Shown here piece by piece: positions 33,779 through 46,310 of a DNA stretch of 64,000 nucleotides. Source of the DNA: Euptelea pleiosperma (lineage: Eukaryota > Streptophyta > Magnoliopsida > Ranunculales > Eupteleaceae); NCBI GenBank assembly GCA_035048495.1, contig CM068545.1:39384225-39448224 (forward strand). Reading direction: 5' to 3'. A program made the translations under genes and the position numbers. Below the pieces are notes generated by a model that was not told the origin of the DNA, made no database searches, and saw only the letters and a list, made by a program, of their open reading frames with translations. How positions within the stretch are numbered: position 1 is the stretch's first letter; each line of letters opens with the position of its first letter.

Positions 33779-35422
33779 GGTAATGGTTTCCAGACTGTTG
33801 GGGTATGGGAGATGGAGAGGAGGCATGCCAATCCCTGCTGTTGTTGTAGGTTCAGTCGGTAGAGGGAGGCGGACAACAATCTTTGAGCTCTTGCAACACG
33901 TTCTACGAAGAAGGAAAGAGTAGTGGCTCCAATGGAAGCTACTGGCTGTCAAGATAGCAACAGAAGGAGGATGAGATGGGGAGAGAAGAGATGGGCATGG
34001 GTTTTGAACGACTTGGGTTTGGGTAGAAGCGTCTTGAAAGGAGAACGTGGAAGGGAGTTAATGGAGGGGCGGCGGCTAGGGTTTTTAATGGAAGAGAGGT
34101 TTTTGGAATGTGGGAGAGAGATTCCCCTTATAGCCAAGCCGTTAAGGCTATATGTTCTAGGGCTTTTATGTTGGGCCATGGGTGGGGGCTATCCAACCCT
34201 TAATATTTTTCCCTCCTTTGAAAATCCAAACCATTCTGCCCTCTTGTATGCATCCTTCCCCTTCCCAAAACATATATTTTTTTATTATTTTATTTGCAAA
34301 ACTAATGCCACCTATGCCCTTTAAGGAAAATTCCTTTAATGAGAAAATGTTTATGCCAAAAAATGGCATCTTTTTCAAAGCCATTGGAAATATTCTTTTA
34401 AAACCACTTGTTTGTTTTCTTTTTTTTTTTCTCAAAATTTGCTATCTTGAAATCTCATTTAAAAGGTAATTTGTTTTTGTTTAGAAAAATCTTTTCTTTG
34501 AATATCAAAACTTTCCAAAACTAGTTTCCCCATTTTTGCACCAAGAAATCTCTCTTAACTATGGGCCATCCATCTCATGATCACATTCGTCAATATTGTA
34601 GCTTGCCATCGTGTCAGTAAGATCTAGAAGAACTAAAAGATGGCCATTGGATCCTAAGATGGTGAATGATGATATGATGGATGGGAGGTGATGATTGGAT
34701 GGATGATCTACTTGCGATCGGACGGTTGACTTGGATGGTGGTGAACGGACGGATTATCGGACGGTAGAGATTGGCCAAGGTAGGCCATAGGATTGAATGA
34801 TTGTGAGTGTAAAGAGGATCGGATGTTTCAGATATGAGAGTAGAGAGAGAATGATGGTTTAGAGAGAAGAGAGAGAAAATATTACAAAATAAAGAGAAAA
34901 TGCTAGCAGAGGGTCTTGAACCCTGGTCTTTGACTTGGTCTTCTGCATGCTTTACCAACTGAGCAAGTCCTCATCTTGTGTTAGTTAATAAGCTTTAATT
35001 TCCCTAGTCTCTTCTCTGAGGGCTTATCTTTCCTTCTCTCTTGGTCGTCTCTTGACTCTTTTGATCCTCCAGCTCTTCTCGTCTTTGGCCTACATCTTCT
35101 TGTCTAAGTCCATTGGCTCTCTATGCTTTGATCAAAGGCATTGTAGGTTGATTATGGGCCCGCATTCCATCAAAATTGTCCGATTAGTGATCCTACGATA
35201 GAAAAATTGCTTAATGAGAATTCTACAAAATTGCTTCCCATGTAGGTCAAATAAACGCGTATGAGTGCATGCGAATATACCATTTTGTGTAGAAAAGTGT
35301 GTTCTATGCAATGAAAGAAACTCTTATGTAGAAAAGTTGATAAAAATGACAGTTTTACGTAGGAGAGTGTGATAACGCTAAGAGGATAATTAATTAAAAT
35401 AGGCACTTTTGAACAAATATCA
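33779..35422 (-). mobile_element. Element A 3' LTR (minus), truncated
   Basis: On the minus strand, it starts TGATATTTGTTCAAAAGTGC at 35422, directly after the polypurine tract ATGCTGGTTAGGGGTTG. It has the paired CTACGTAA words of this family near its start (about 35330-35360) and a tRNA-like segment at 34907-34972. Its 3' end is missing at the 33779 junction. Confidence 0.82.
34907..34972 (-). other. tRNA-like segment inside the LTR
   Basis: On the minus strand: GGACTTGCTCAGTTGGTAAA, then GCATGC..., then AGGGTTCAAGACCCT. These match a tRNA D-arm/A box and T-arm/B box, with a 4-bp T stem and 7-nt loop, about 30 bp apart. There is no matching acceptor stem, so it is not a tRNA gene. The same position in sister LTRs keeps the B-box half (20106-20122, 40287-40303, 57883-57899). 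Confidence 0.55.
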
Positions 35423-36692
35423 CAACCCCTAACCAGCATATTGCCAATCCTTGGCAATTAGTGCGAAATTAATGAGCTCATAAGGGCTTGGCACATGTTG
35501 GAAAACTTGTTCGCATTACTCAGAAAAACTCTGATTTGTCAGTTTATTTCAAGGGTGCAAGTGATCATTCAGAAATTAGAACTTAGTTAGTAAAATGTAA
35601 CACATCTACTAGTGGAAATTTGAACCGAAGATTACTCAGACTCAGCATGTGTGTGTGCTCAATCATCATCCTTATGTAGTAGTAAAGATTCTCTGATCAC
35701 CTTAAAGACTATATGCCTCGACTTCAATTCTCACTTGTATACCACTCAGAAATGGTCTTATTCTTTTCTCTCAAGTTATATTTGAGGAGATAGATATTTG
35801 AAATTGGCAATATCTCACATATATTATCTAGAAAGGAGGACAACAGAAGATCTAAAAGATCTCATGATTAGAATGTCATATCACTCAAGAGTGTCAGATC
35901 AAACTCTATAGTTTCTCTCTTCTCCACTCTCCACATTCTGTGATAGTGCTAACCTAGAATCAAATAGGACTTTATTAGGTTGTATTGAGGCTTGTGATAG
36001 GTTTAGAAAAATAAGGATACACAAGGATTCAAAATTTCAAGAGGATATCTCAACTTTTTCTTTGCAATTTGCCTGAGGGTGGAACATCATTTTTCTTTTC
36101 TTTTTCTCTTCCTCTTTCCCATTTTTCTCTTTTTCTGATATTTTTAAGACAGCTCAATATATTTTTCTGCTTTCTTTTCAGCTTTCCTTTTTCAGTTTGT
36201 ATTTTCTTTTTAGCTTGAGCTCCACTTGTTTTCCTTCTTTTCTTCTGATTTTCCTTTCATTGTGCACCCATACCAATTATTCTTTTATATCATCCATAAA
36301 AGTAGGGTAATGTATTTCTTATTTTGGGCTCGGCTCTTGGTGAATGGGCTGCCAAGGAAATGTTTCAATAATATGCTCGAAGAGGTTTCTAATGGTGAAG
36401 ATTTTTAGGTAAGCCAAAAAGGTCTGATAGGGTTAGAAAGATGGCCTACATCATTTTTCAGAGTTTGCATTCTGATGTGTTATGTCTCGAATGGATATTG
36501 AGAAGGTTCTTTCGTAATAATCCGATCTTTGATGTCGTTCCAAGTTCTGTGACCAAGACAAAAATTAATGAGACCTGGCAACGAAATAAGTGGGGATATG
36601 AAGAATTAGTGAGTCATCTTGTGACTCGGAATGAAAGATGACTTGGAATGATTGTATAACCCTCAGAAATGATGAAATGCTCAAAAGCCCAC

Positions 36693-38636
36693 TGAAAGTA
36701 GGGTTTTTTTGCGTCGTTGGATACGAAAACCCTAATCTCAATATTTTTTGTAATTATCCGTAATTTAATCTTGCAAAACATACAATTTGTATAGGGATTC
36801 GTGTCGGATGTCGATCCACACTCAGGGGTTAAGGCATGCATTAAGGAACATTAGAACATAGAAATTGCTCAAGAATGTGGAGAGGTTGAGAAATGTGGAA
36901 GTCTATCTATGTGATTTAAAACACACTTGATATTTTTAGAGAGAGAATCATGAAAATCAACACATTACGAAAAAGTGAAATAATGCAAGAATGATCAAAA
37001 TTAACTTTGATTGAAAATCATAGAAATTACATTACTTTTGAATGGAAATCTATCTAAATTACTCAAAGCAATTAACTAGAAAGCAATAAAAACTAGAGAG
37101 AGAAAGGAGAAAAGTAGAGAGAGAAATTAAGGGTCTAGAGAGAAACAATGTGGGAAACTAAAAACTAGAAAGAGAAAGAGAAAGAGAAGAAAAAGACTAG
37201 AGAGAGAAAGAGAAACTAAAGTGATCTAGAAGGAGAGAGGACTTACCAGAGAGATGGGGTACGAAAATCAGTCATTGATTTAGGATATTGAAGAGATCAG
37301 CCATGAGGGAGCTGTGTTGAGAAGATGATGGGATGCGAGCTCGTTGCTTTGTGCTATAGGGGAAACACCAATGGATGAGGTTGGCTGCTGATGGAGTTCC
37401 ATGGCCAGGATGGAAGCTAACGGCCGTGGTGGTTGGAGGGTTGCCGTTGAAGTTAAAGCAGACGGTAAGGTGAACCAGCAAGCTTGCTGGTTCGTGCAGC
37501 TGTTAGGTACGGAGTTGGAGGGGAGCAACGGTCACGTGGTGGTCTGCACCACCAGAAATGTTGGGTTGTACATGGGGCACTGGTTACCGGTTCTACTTGA
37601 GTGCGAGAGTTGAGATATGGTTGTGGAGATAAGAGGCGCAAAAGCTCTCCACGGTGTTAGGTGCGAACATGGGGGTAAGGGGACGGGTCCATCTTCCAAG
37701 AGAGGAGAGAGGAGTGGAAAACGTGAGGAGAAGAAGAGAATGGGGGAGAGGAGCCCGATTCTATTATCTTAAGAGAATATATATACCCCTTTTTACTAGG
37801 GTTTGGTCCATGTAACTTTTCTTTGTAGAAGTTGAGGGCCCCACTTTTAGCAACTCTCCTCTTTGATCACATGCCATTTTTGGTCCAACACCATCTCTTA
37901 TTTACAACAAACCATCCTCCATTTTCTCCTTTTGATTTTTATCTTTTTGGGTCCAAGCGGTCTAGCTCCATGCTGCCATGACTTAGCATCCTCGGCGTTG
38001 GTCCCACGTGTAACCATTTTATGTCACCATGTTTTAGCGATTCTTTAGTTAGGTCCACCTCCTAGAGTTATCTCATCTTGTGGTCCATTGGCCAACTCAT
38101 GTGGCCCACATTCTTTAAAGACTGACATCTACCCCTGTGGCTCGCCATCTTGGCCCACTGGCCAATCAATGTGGTCAAATGTAATGGCCCGTATCTTGAT
38201 CCATGCTGCTCGTCTCTATTCGATCGGGGTTCCCGAGTGTGTCTAGATTCACTTTTCTCTTTGTCCAGATCATTCTTCACTGGCATCCCACTTTGGTTCA
38301 CTAGCCCGATTTACTAGCCGAGTTAATCACCTTTAGATCGAGTAAAGAGTTGATATAGGCTTTTGTGATTGATTGTGGGCCCACAAGTCTCAGTAATCGT
38401 CCAGTCAGGTTTCCTACAGTAACGAAAAGTGTGTAATGAGACTTTGTCAAAACGGCTTAATATCTACATTTTCGAGGATGTGTTTAAGTCATGCAAATAG
38501 CCCATTTTGCCTAGAAAAGTGTGTTCTACGCGATGGAAGAAACTCTTAAGTAGAAAAGTGGATAATTAGGGCAGTTTTACGTAGGAGAGTGATAAAGCTA
38601 GAAAAATAATTGCTTAAAATAAACACTTTCACAAAT
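36693..38636 (-). mobile_element. Solo LTR (minus) in element A, outer end eroded
   Basis: The low end TGAAAGTAGGGTTTTTTTGCG (LTR inner end) is exact at 36693. The high end stops near CACTTTCACAAATAT without the final ATCA. The uninterrupted site in element B (59205-59245) lets the flanks be aligned and suggests about 20 bp of target was lost, so no TSD is visible. Contains a perfect 22-bp palindrome at 37472-37493. Confidence 0.75.
37472..37493. other. Perfect 22-bp palindrome in LTR
   Basis: Self-complementary 22-mer centred on AAGCTT, built from CCAGCAAG/CTTGCTGG. It sits in the LTR part where sister copies carry GTTGC/GCAAC hairpins. Confidence 0.85.
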
Positions 38637-39359
38637 ATTCTTCTAGTATCTCTAGAGAGTCTAAACTTAGGATGACTTTAATGTTGGTAGTGTATAATTT
38701 GTACCGAGTCTGAGTTTTTCTAAGTGTCTGAAATCACTGTAGTACTACTTGACTTTGAATTGAACTCAAGCTAACATGTAACACTTTAAAAAATGACATC
38801 CTTTATAAAAAGACTAAACAAAAGTTTCAGCTAATCATAGGTCAGGGTATTTTCAAAAATCACATAAAATCACACCCAAAACACAAGGTTTTTTTTTTTT
38901 TCTCTCTCTCTCTCTCTTTATCTTTTTTTATTTAATTAATTAATTAATTTATTTTTAAAACAAAATGAAAACACGAGTTTTGGTAAAAACCCACTCTAAC
39001 CAAAATATAGCACCGTCCTCGGTGCTCATGATCGGGACATAAAATGATGAAAAATCGAGAATGATGATGCAAAGGTTCAGGGAGGATATTATCAAGTCGG
39101 CAGAGACTCTATAGTGTGGTACCTATTGATCGACAGAAATGAATGTACCTGCATGTCCAGAGATATAATAATAATAACAAATGCATGAGACTCATGTACT
39201 CTAGGAATACCAGAATTGCCTTTTCAAAAGCGCTAAGTTTTACGTCTTCAGCCAGACATGACGAGGGTAATCAAGTACCCCCAACCAGGTTAAAACTCAT
39301 GGAAATTGAGTGGATCTGCAGTCTTCCTGACACCTAAGGTGGAATGGAGACAACTATCT

Positions 39360-39797
39360 TATCCCTTATCTACGTAGACCTGTGTAGAAGAGGTCTTTCT
39401 CAGTGTAGACTGAGAGAAAGACAATAAGTGCTCTGAGTAGCCTTACAAAAACATGTAGTTTAGCAAGGGTGGATTGAAGCTTCTCAGTAAAAACTGAGAG
39501 GGGAGTAGTAGAGGGTTCTCTGACCATGGTTAATAGAGCCACAAACTCATGGAGTTTAGCGGGAATATATCTGAATGGAGGAGACTCCAGTAGAGCAGTA
39601 AATCCATATTTATCTGACTCTGATATGAAGTTAGGCTCAAAGTGTTCGTGACACTAGGAGAATTTTTCCTCAGGAGAGTCCAAAAGTAGAATCTCTACGG
39701 CATATTTGTCATCGAAATATCGATGTTGGGTGGCTGGTGAAAACTATTGACATCTTCCTCGAGGTTTCCTAATGCGATAGGGATGTTCCAAACCCTG
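39360..39797 (-). CDS. Conserved frame of unknown function, element A copy (C-terminal part)
   Basis: The minus strand codes for GFTALLESPPFRYIPAKLHE, FVALLTMVREPSTTPLSVFT and LHVFVRLLRALIVFLSVYTE, ending at a TAG just after GLRR. It aligns without gaps for about 95 residues to the frame at 59926-60408 in element B. It lies where pol would be in a complete element. No family was recognised. The upstream part of the frame is separated by the LTR insertion at 39798-42178. Confidence 0.5.
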
Positions 39798-42178
39798 TGA
39801 TATTCGCTTAAAAGTGCATATTTTCCACTATTATCTTCTAAGTGTTATCACACTCTCCTACGTAAAACTACTCTAATTATCCAGTTTTCTACGTAATAGT
39901 CTATTTTATTGCGCAGAACACACTTTTCTGGACGAAATGGTATATTTGCATGCATTAAAAGTATTTTTGGAAGTCTAGGTATAAAGACGTTATAATCAAG
40001 TCTCATTACGTGCTTTTCTCTTGCAAAAAACTCGATCAGGCTATTCTCGAGACTTACGGGCCCACGATCAACCACAGAAGCCTAATATCAAAGCTTGAAG
40101 AGCCACATGCTATGACTAGAAGATATGGGCCAAATATGGGCTGAATAAGAGGACCAAAAAGCCGGCCCAAAGAACGAAGAGAGTAGGAGAGCCAATGACC
40201 AATAGACGGACCAAAGCGTTTAAAGCCACATGAGTTAGCAAGGAATGATGGTCTACTCTACTGGAGAAGTGTGAGGATGGTCACAGTGAAGACCAGGGTT
40301 CCAGACCCTCTGCCAATACTTTTATCTCCATTTTCTGATATTTTCTCTCTCCTCCCCTTAATTTTTGATCTCATCTCTTCTTATTCTCTCTCTCTTCATC
40401 TCTCGGTCCTCGGATCTACTGACCTAACCCCATAACTCCTGTCCATTGGCTCTGTATCATCTCCCTTAGCTTTCTGACCGTTGGATCTTCCACCGGACTG
40501 TTGGATCTCTCTAGATCCGTCGATCTATCAATCTGGGTCCAATCAAGTCACCATCCATCCGATCGTTATCAAATTGTCTGTCACATCATCTTGTGAGACG
40601 ATGGTCAATCCTTGTGGACCAGTAGCCGGGCCCATCATCATCGACCCGTGGCCCGACCATTTAGTGGACCTCACAATTTTCAAATGCTTTAAATTAATTA
40701 TTTTTAAATAAAAAAGGGGGGTCCACTAAAAGAGGGGGAGCTGGAGGGGAACCCTAAGACCCTAATTTTCAAACCCCTTTTCTCATCTCCTTCCCCCCAC
40801 ATCATTCTCCTCCTCTCCTCCCTTTCCATTCTGCTCGTTCGCTTCTCCTTCTTCATTTTCTTCTTCATCTTCTTCAATCAATACCGGAGTTGCAGGCAGC
40901 AACTCCGGCCGCCTGAACCTGCAACATCTCCCCCTGTCTCAAATTCCTCCTCTCTGTCTATAGTCGGCGGCTCCCTTTGAGCTACCAGCCTTGCAGTCCA
41001 CCATAGGAGTTGCCTTCTACCTTGCCCGAACCACAGCCAAGCTTCACGGACCTACAACTCGCGATCTCAACGACCCCACGAACTGGTTCTTCCATTGCCG
41101 GATTGCCATTCTAAGCCGAGCTTCTCCACCGGTGCTGCAACCCCTTGCTACCACGGTCCTCTTCAAACCCCCCAGCAACTTCCTCATCTCTGAACCGGGT
41201 AGCCACCATCACCGTGAAGCTCATTTGCATCTCCATCAGAGCTCACCGTTGCTGCCTCACTAAGGAGCAGCAGATCCATTCCACCACCATCCATGCTGTA
41301 GTTCGTCTTCATGACTGGTGATCTCCAAGTCGTGCACAGTCAGCAATGGTCTTGGCCTCTTCTTGGTTCCCCCTCCATCAAAGCAACCTTCCTCACCCAA
41401 CCTCCATAGTTGCAGGTCCGTTTTCCACTTCTCCATTAGGCCTCGCAACCTCTCCAGCTTCCACAATCAGGCGGACCTACAACGCCTCCAGCAAGTCAAC
41501 CTGTCACCCGCTCATGCTCGCCCTTAAAGCCAACATCTTTTCTTTCACGGGTTGAAGCCCATGAACACCGCCTGCTCCTCCAAGGCTAGCCACCCTCGTT
41601 GTCCATGGTAAGTTTCCCGTGAGTTTCCTAATCTTTTCTTCTTCACTCTCTTCTCTATTTCTCCCCTTGATTTTTCTCTCTAATATTCTCTCTCTACATT
41701 CTATCTTTCTTTCTCTCTCTAGGACATTTTGTCTTTCTTGTTTCTATCTCTAGAATCTCTTTTCTTTTATTGAATTTTTAAGATTAGCTTGGTGCTTTCT
41801 TATTGCAAAAGTGTTGGTTGGATATTTGCTCTTAATAAAATTTTGGTTAGTTCATTTTCATCTTACATAATGTGTTTCATTGTAATTCTCTCTTTTATTT
41901 ATGTTTAGTAGTTGATAAAAAATCTCTCTCCCACATGTTTAAATCACTTACCCATCATTCTTACCTCTCTATATTTTCCATGCTTTTCAAGCAAATTTTT
42001 GTCATTGGTAAGTTCTTATTTGCACTAATCTCTAACTCCGAGTGTGGATCAACATCCGACACGAGATACTGTACAACCCTGTGATTTTTGCAGGATTTGA
42101 GTGAACAAGAATTAGATTATTGCAAAATTTAGTTGAAACGCGGGTCGTTCTCTCAACGACAGAAATACCCTACTTTCA
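39798..42178 (+). mobile_element. Solo LTR (plus), 2381 bp, TSD CCCTG
   Basis: Exact ends TGATATTCGCTTAAAAG...CCCTACTTTCA, flanked by CCCTG at 39793-39797 and 42179-42183. This copy fixes the LTR ends of the family. Inside are the paired CTACGTAA words near the start, a tRNA B-box-like GGGTTCCAGACCC (about 40290), a 10-bp hairpin (40884-40908) and an intron-like segment from CCATG|GTAAGT (41608) to TTTTTGCAG|GATTT (42093). It is inserted opposite to element A. Confidence 0.93.
40884..40908. other. LTR hairpin, 10-bp stem
   Basis: CCGGAGTTGC and GCAACTCCGG separated by AGGCA. Same architecture (10-bp stem, 5-nt loop) as 27158-27182 with different bases. Confidence 0.85.
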
Positions 42179-42183
42179 CCCTG

Positions 42184-42480
42184 CACTCAATGTGCTCATC
42201 CTTGGTGGGGAACGGTCGATCCCGAACAGTTGGAGCCCTATTTTCTAGACACGACTCAATGGTAGGAATGTCTGCATCTAGTGCAGAGGTAGAATCATCA
42301 GAGATAGAGATTAAAATGGGCATCTCTGAGATCGGGTCAGAAGTCGGTGCTTTTAAGGGCACCATAGATGGAGACACGGGTTCATCACCCTTGTTGCATA
42401 CTTCATTGGTGGTTAGGAACGGTAAATCGAGGACAGTTTGGATCCTACGATCGAGACACATCTCAGTGTCATAAATCTCT
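42184..42480 (-). CDS. Conserved frame of unknown function, element A copy (N-terminal part)
   Basis: Minus-strand frame with an internal repeat: CLDRRIQTVLDLPFLTTNE and CLENRAPTVRDRPFPTKDE about 60 residues apart, linked by a Ser/Pro/Asp-rich stretch. Element B keeps one such unit (CLENRSLTFLAPPLLT). The frame is broken at 42184 by the inserted LTR and resumes at 39797. Function unknown. Confidence 0.45.
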
Positions 42481-42639
42481 ACTTCGGGGTCTGAGTTAGA
42501 AGCATCATAAGTAGAGTGAGAAATTGGTTTCTTAGAGCTAGGTTTAGGATTTGGTGTTGTTAGGGCATCGACAATAGAGACACTTGCTCATCAAAACTCT
42601 AGCCTGCTCTAGTGGTGGTAACAACTTATATTTTGTCCT

Positions 42640-43495
42640 CGCAATTCTGGTATTGAGTCCAAGGTAGCGAATCCTCCTCATAGATTGTGGTCATATCATT
42701 CCCCTCTGGATAAGCGATAGGTTGATTGGGGCAGTTGACTTTTACACTCTCAGACTCTAACTGACCTAGACGGTGGTCCAACGTCTCCATGGAGTGCTGC
42801 TACTGGATGATATACTGAGAGAGAAGGTCTTCTAGGCCAGGTTTGGTAGTAGATTGTGGCGGTGGTGGTTCAGCTAAGTTAAGTTGAGGTGCCAACTCTT
42901 GATAGTAGTCCAAATGATTAGGACAATGGTAGGCCGGTAGTGAGTCTGGGACTGTCTGTTGACTCTGGAAATCCTGAGGGATCCACTATTGACCAAAATA
43001 TTCAGTCTATGGATCTGGCTGGTACTGGGATTGTGAGTATTGCCAATCGTACTCTCCATTGGGTTGATAAAACCCATAAGGATAATTATCTTGCGACAGT
43101 GGCTGCTGGAGAAAAGACTGTTGTTCCTAGTCAAAGTTATGGTTACTCCTAGTGTCTGGATCATAAGTGTTGTCATAGGAGGTCTGCATCGGAGATTGAA
43201 ATGTACTGAAGGTACAGACCTCTTCCTGGACATGAGGGAAATATCCCACAGAGTTGAAATTATGCACAGGTTGTTGGACTGCAACACTAAGAGTAGAGAC
43301 TGAGTGTTGAAGTTCTTGGAGTATAAATTTGTACTCCGGATCTTCGTGATTGTTATACCCCATAGAAGTCTGCGAGACTAGAGTGTCATGATGATACATA
43401 GAATTATCATACCATTGTTGAGAGTTATCACCTAGATTATCACAGAAAGTGTAGTAGGTCATACAGAGGCCGTTCATCTGCCATCAGATGAGATA
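42640..43495 (-). pseudogene. Gag-like C-terminal frame, element A
   Basis: A single minus-strand frame of about 280 codons interrupted only by four TAG codons. It contains NTYDPDTRSNHNFD, PYGFYQPNGEYDWQYSQ, LEDLLSQYIIQ and METLDHRLGQLES. This matches the Tyr/Asn/Pro-rich tract followed by a short coiled segment (LEDLL...LGQLE) found at the end of Athila-type Gag. No CCHC knuckle is seen. Every stop is one C-to-T or G-to-A step from Gln or Trp. Confidence 0.65.
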
Positions 43496-45242
43496 GAGGG
43501 TGTAGTAGACTGACTCTTAGATCGAATCAGTAAAAGGTTAGGACAGGTCCAACCGGGCTTCTGCTTGAAAAAGCAAGCCCGAGAGTTGGCAAAAAGTTGT
43601 CAAAAAGAGACAATGGAGTAGTGATCCTAAATGATACACATAGAGCAAACAAGATAATCCTATGGCTAATCAATCAAGATAATTTTTAGGATTTATCTTC
43701 TTAGTTTGTGGGATAGTGTAGATTATGACAGTGGGCGGACCACTGGTTTATCTTTTTATCCACTGGACTAACTTTGTTGCTCTTGGGTTCTGACTGGGAT
43801 ACACTCTTCAAAGCAAATGCTTCAATACTAACTCAAATTGATCGCAAGATAATTCGAAGCCTAGACAGACGTGCAGCACATCAGCTGACTTAAATACGCC
43901 CCAGACTTATCAACTTTGTGAAGCAATGGAGATGAGTGTTCGCTTAGTATAAGCTAGGGTTGGTTTGTGTTCCTAACCCAACAAATAGCAGATCAACAAA
44001 GAACCAAGGAAGCCACTGACGAGCTTGGTATACTTGAGTAGTAGGGACCTATGAGTATGTTAGATAACAGGGACCCATGCTCGTGGACTTATGCGACCTG
44101 GGATCGATAGAAAGACTACGTGGAGGGGTGTCCTAGAACACCGATCTAGCTTGGCCCTAACTCTTGATTCTTTTTATTAGAGTGGATCTTGGGGATCAAG
44201 TTCAGCTTGAGTGATGAGGTGGGTGATGAAATCCCACCAGTTTTAAAAAGAGCTAGGTTTGCTAAATTAGGGTTCATTAATTAGTGGCCATCCACGCAGG
44301 ACGAATAAGCTTATGCAAGAAGCAAATAGACTCGAGCACTATAATCACCCAATTGCATAGTATTGCACTCAAGGTGAAGGAATGGACTTACCTCCCGTGG
44401 GCCACATCACGGGGTCACCTCCGTGGGATAGGGAGGGGTATCCAAATGGGCTTGGGCCCGACTCCACCTCTTTGAGCTTTCGCTCCCTACCTACACTTGA
44501 TCGTGTTCCTACACTCAATGGTTAGATCGGTCTAGGGTTTTGAGATTTTTATTGGAAGGTTTAACTGGCTAGTAGGGTTTCACGAAGCACGCATTGGTTT
44601 TAGCCGGTATTAGAGTTGTTTTCAATTATGGTTTGAAGTTGAAAATAGAAATTTCTGAATTGGGATTCGGAACTTTCTCTTTTCAAACTTTCTCAGATAA
44701 GGAAACCTTGCAAATAAAGTGAAGATTTGAAATTCTGTCTATTTTAAAAATTTTCCAAATTAAAGAAACTCTCCAAATTAGAATATCTCCTATTTTAGAA
44801 TTTTCCAGAATTAAAGAATATGTATAAATAGAATCTCTCCAAAATTGGAATGTCCTAAAAATGGAAACCCTAATTTCGAGATTCTTGTATTTCTGTAAAC
44901 TTTCCAAGAATAGAGAATCCTAGGATAAATCTAAAAATAGCAGGAAATAAAAACCCTAATTTTTTGAATTTTTGAATTTTTTATATTTTTTTGGTATTTT
45001 TGAATTATCACTCAATTTAGGGTTTCTAAAAAACCCTAGAACAAGATCTAGCAGATATTCAAAAGAAATAGAAAATGTCCTAAGTTATTACAAGTTGCAC
45101 TCGCCATCCAAGGCATTAAAAATGGTACTTAAAAGTAGCTAAAAATAAAAATGAAATGAAAAGTTTCCAAAACACTGGATCTTCCCGCTTTTGTAGCTTT
45201 CCGATTCCATCTTTTTCATTCCTTTTTGCACTCTCGTACACC
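43496..45242 (-). other. Element A leader region
   Basis: Leader between the PBS and the gag-like frame. The part 43830-44370 matches 60361-60880 in element B. The part 44370-45240, rich in short TTCCAAATT/GGAATTT-like words (44640-44960), is absent from B. No intact coding frame recognised. Confidence 0.55.
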
Positions 45243-45260
45243 AGAACGGCAGCGACGCCA
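45243..45260 (-). other. Element A primer-binding site
   Basis: Minus-strand TGGCGTCGCTGCCGTTCT, two bases inside the LTR edge at 45263. One mismatch in the TGGCGCC core indicates age. Confidence 0.7.
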
Positions 45261-45262
45261 TT

Positions 45263-46250
45263 TGAAAATTGGATTCTTCTGGTCGTTGGATGGAAATACT
45301 AATCTCAACAAAATTTATATTGATCCGGTTCTTAAATCCTACAAAGTGTGAGAATTTTGTATAGGGATTCGTGTCGGATGTCAATCCGCACTCGGGGTTA
45401 GTTTGTATGACTCATGAACATAAAATGACGTATTTTTGCCAGAACTTTATAGAAATAATTGATGGAGGGGTGAGAGTGATGATTATGAGATTTAAAAACT
45501 AATTTTCTTAAAGGGAGAATTTATCAAAAAGCATATAGAATGATCAACGATAACAAATTGCCCTTAAAAGAAACTATTTTATTAATTGAAATAAATAAAA
45601 GTGCTTACATTGCTTGAATGAAAGACTAATTACTAGAAAAGCAATTAAAATAATCTAAGAGAGAGAAAGAAAGCACTATTCTAGAGAGTGAAAGAGATCT
45701 AAAGAGAGAAAAGAAAAGTGATGAGATGAAAGAAGAGAGAAAAAGAAGCCTACCATTAACTTATCGGAGGTTCAGAATCGGCCGGCAAAGATCACCCGGA
45801 GAATGTCCCATATTAGATGGCTCGGCCATGTGGTGGAGATGATGTGGTTGCTGGTTTGTGGCAAGCATGGAGCACAGCCACGATTTTTTTTTTCTTTTGT
45901 AAAGTAGTCTGGTGGAGGTCGGACTGTGGAGGGCTGCGATGAGGAGGGGCATGTTGCCGCTTGGAGGAGGAGAACGACTGGGGTTGCAACCTGCAACATC
46001 AGAAACTGTGGAGCTCTTGAGGTGAAGAACAGTGCAGCCTCAGTGCAGGCCGTGGAGAGATGCACACCAACAAGAAGGTGGGTTGCTTGTTTTCATAGGA
46101 GAAGCGAGAGAGAAGGTGTTGATAGTAGGTAGCAACGTGGATGGGGCAGTCCAGCAACAAGGAAGGAGATGGAAGCTACGACTTCCAGGTAAGTACCCAT
46201 TGTGCACCGCATCCCCATGTTAGCGGTTTCGTTTCTTAGTTTTAGAAGTC
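45263..46250 (-). mobile_element. Element A 5' LTR, 3' part only
   Basis: Inner LTR end TGAAAATTGGATTCTTCTGG, then the conserved GTGTCGGATGTCAATCCGC block. The intron-like segment is bounded by donor AATG|GTAGG (45753) and acceptor TTTGTAG|G (45339) on the minus strand. The LTR fades near 46250, where T-rich repeats begin. Confidence 0.75.
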
Positions 46251-46310
46251 ACTTGGATTTAAAAACTAAAATAAAATAAAACAAAACAAAAAAAAATATA
46301 GATTTTTTTT

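Larger units (their letters stand above)
35423..45262 (-). mobile_element. Element A internal region (non-autonomous Athila-like)
   Basis: From 5' to 3' on the minus strand: PBS and leader (45260 to about 43500), gag-like frame (43495-42640), unknown frame (42480-42184 and 39797-39360), a noncoding block (39350-38640 and 36690-35423) and the polypurine tract. Two family LTRs interrupt it (39798-42178 and 36693-38636). No reverse transcriptase, RNase H or integrase motif is seen. Without the insertions it is about 5.5 kb. It closely parallels element B, which lacks part of it. Confidence 0.78.

Noticed and set aside
34907..34972. A tRNA gene
   Set aside because: A and B boxes are present but there is no acceptor stem or sound anticodon arm; kept only as a tRNA-like segment.
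45770..45835. SHIRWLGHV-like residues suggesting a LINE tail
   Set aside because: Only a few residues, within an LTR, and not part of any longer match.
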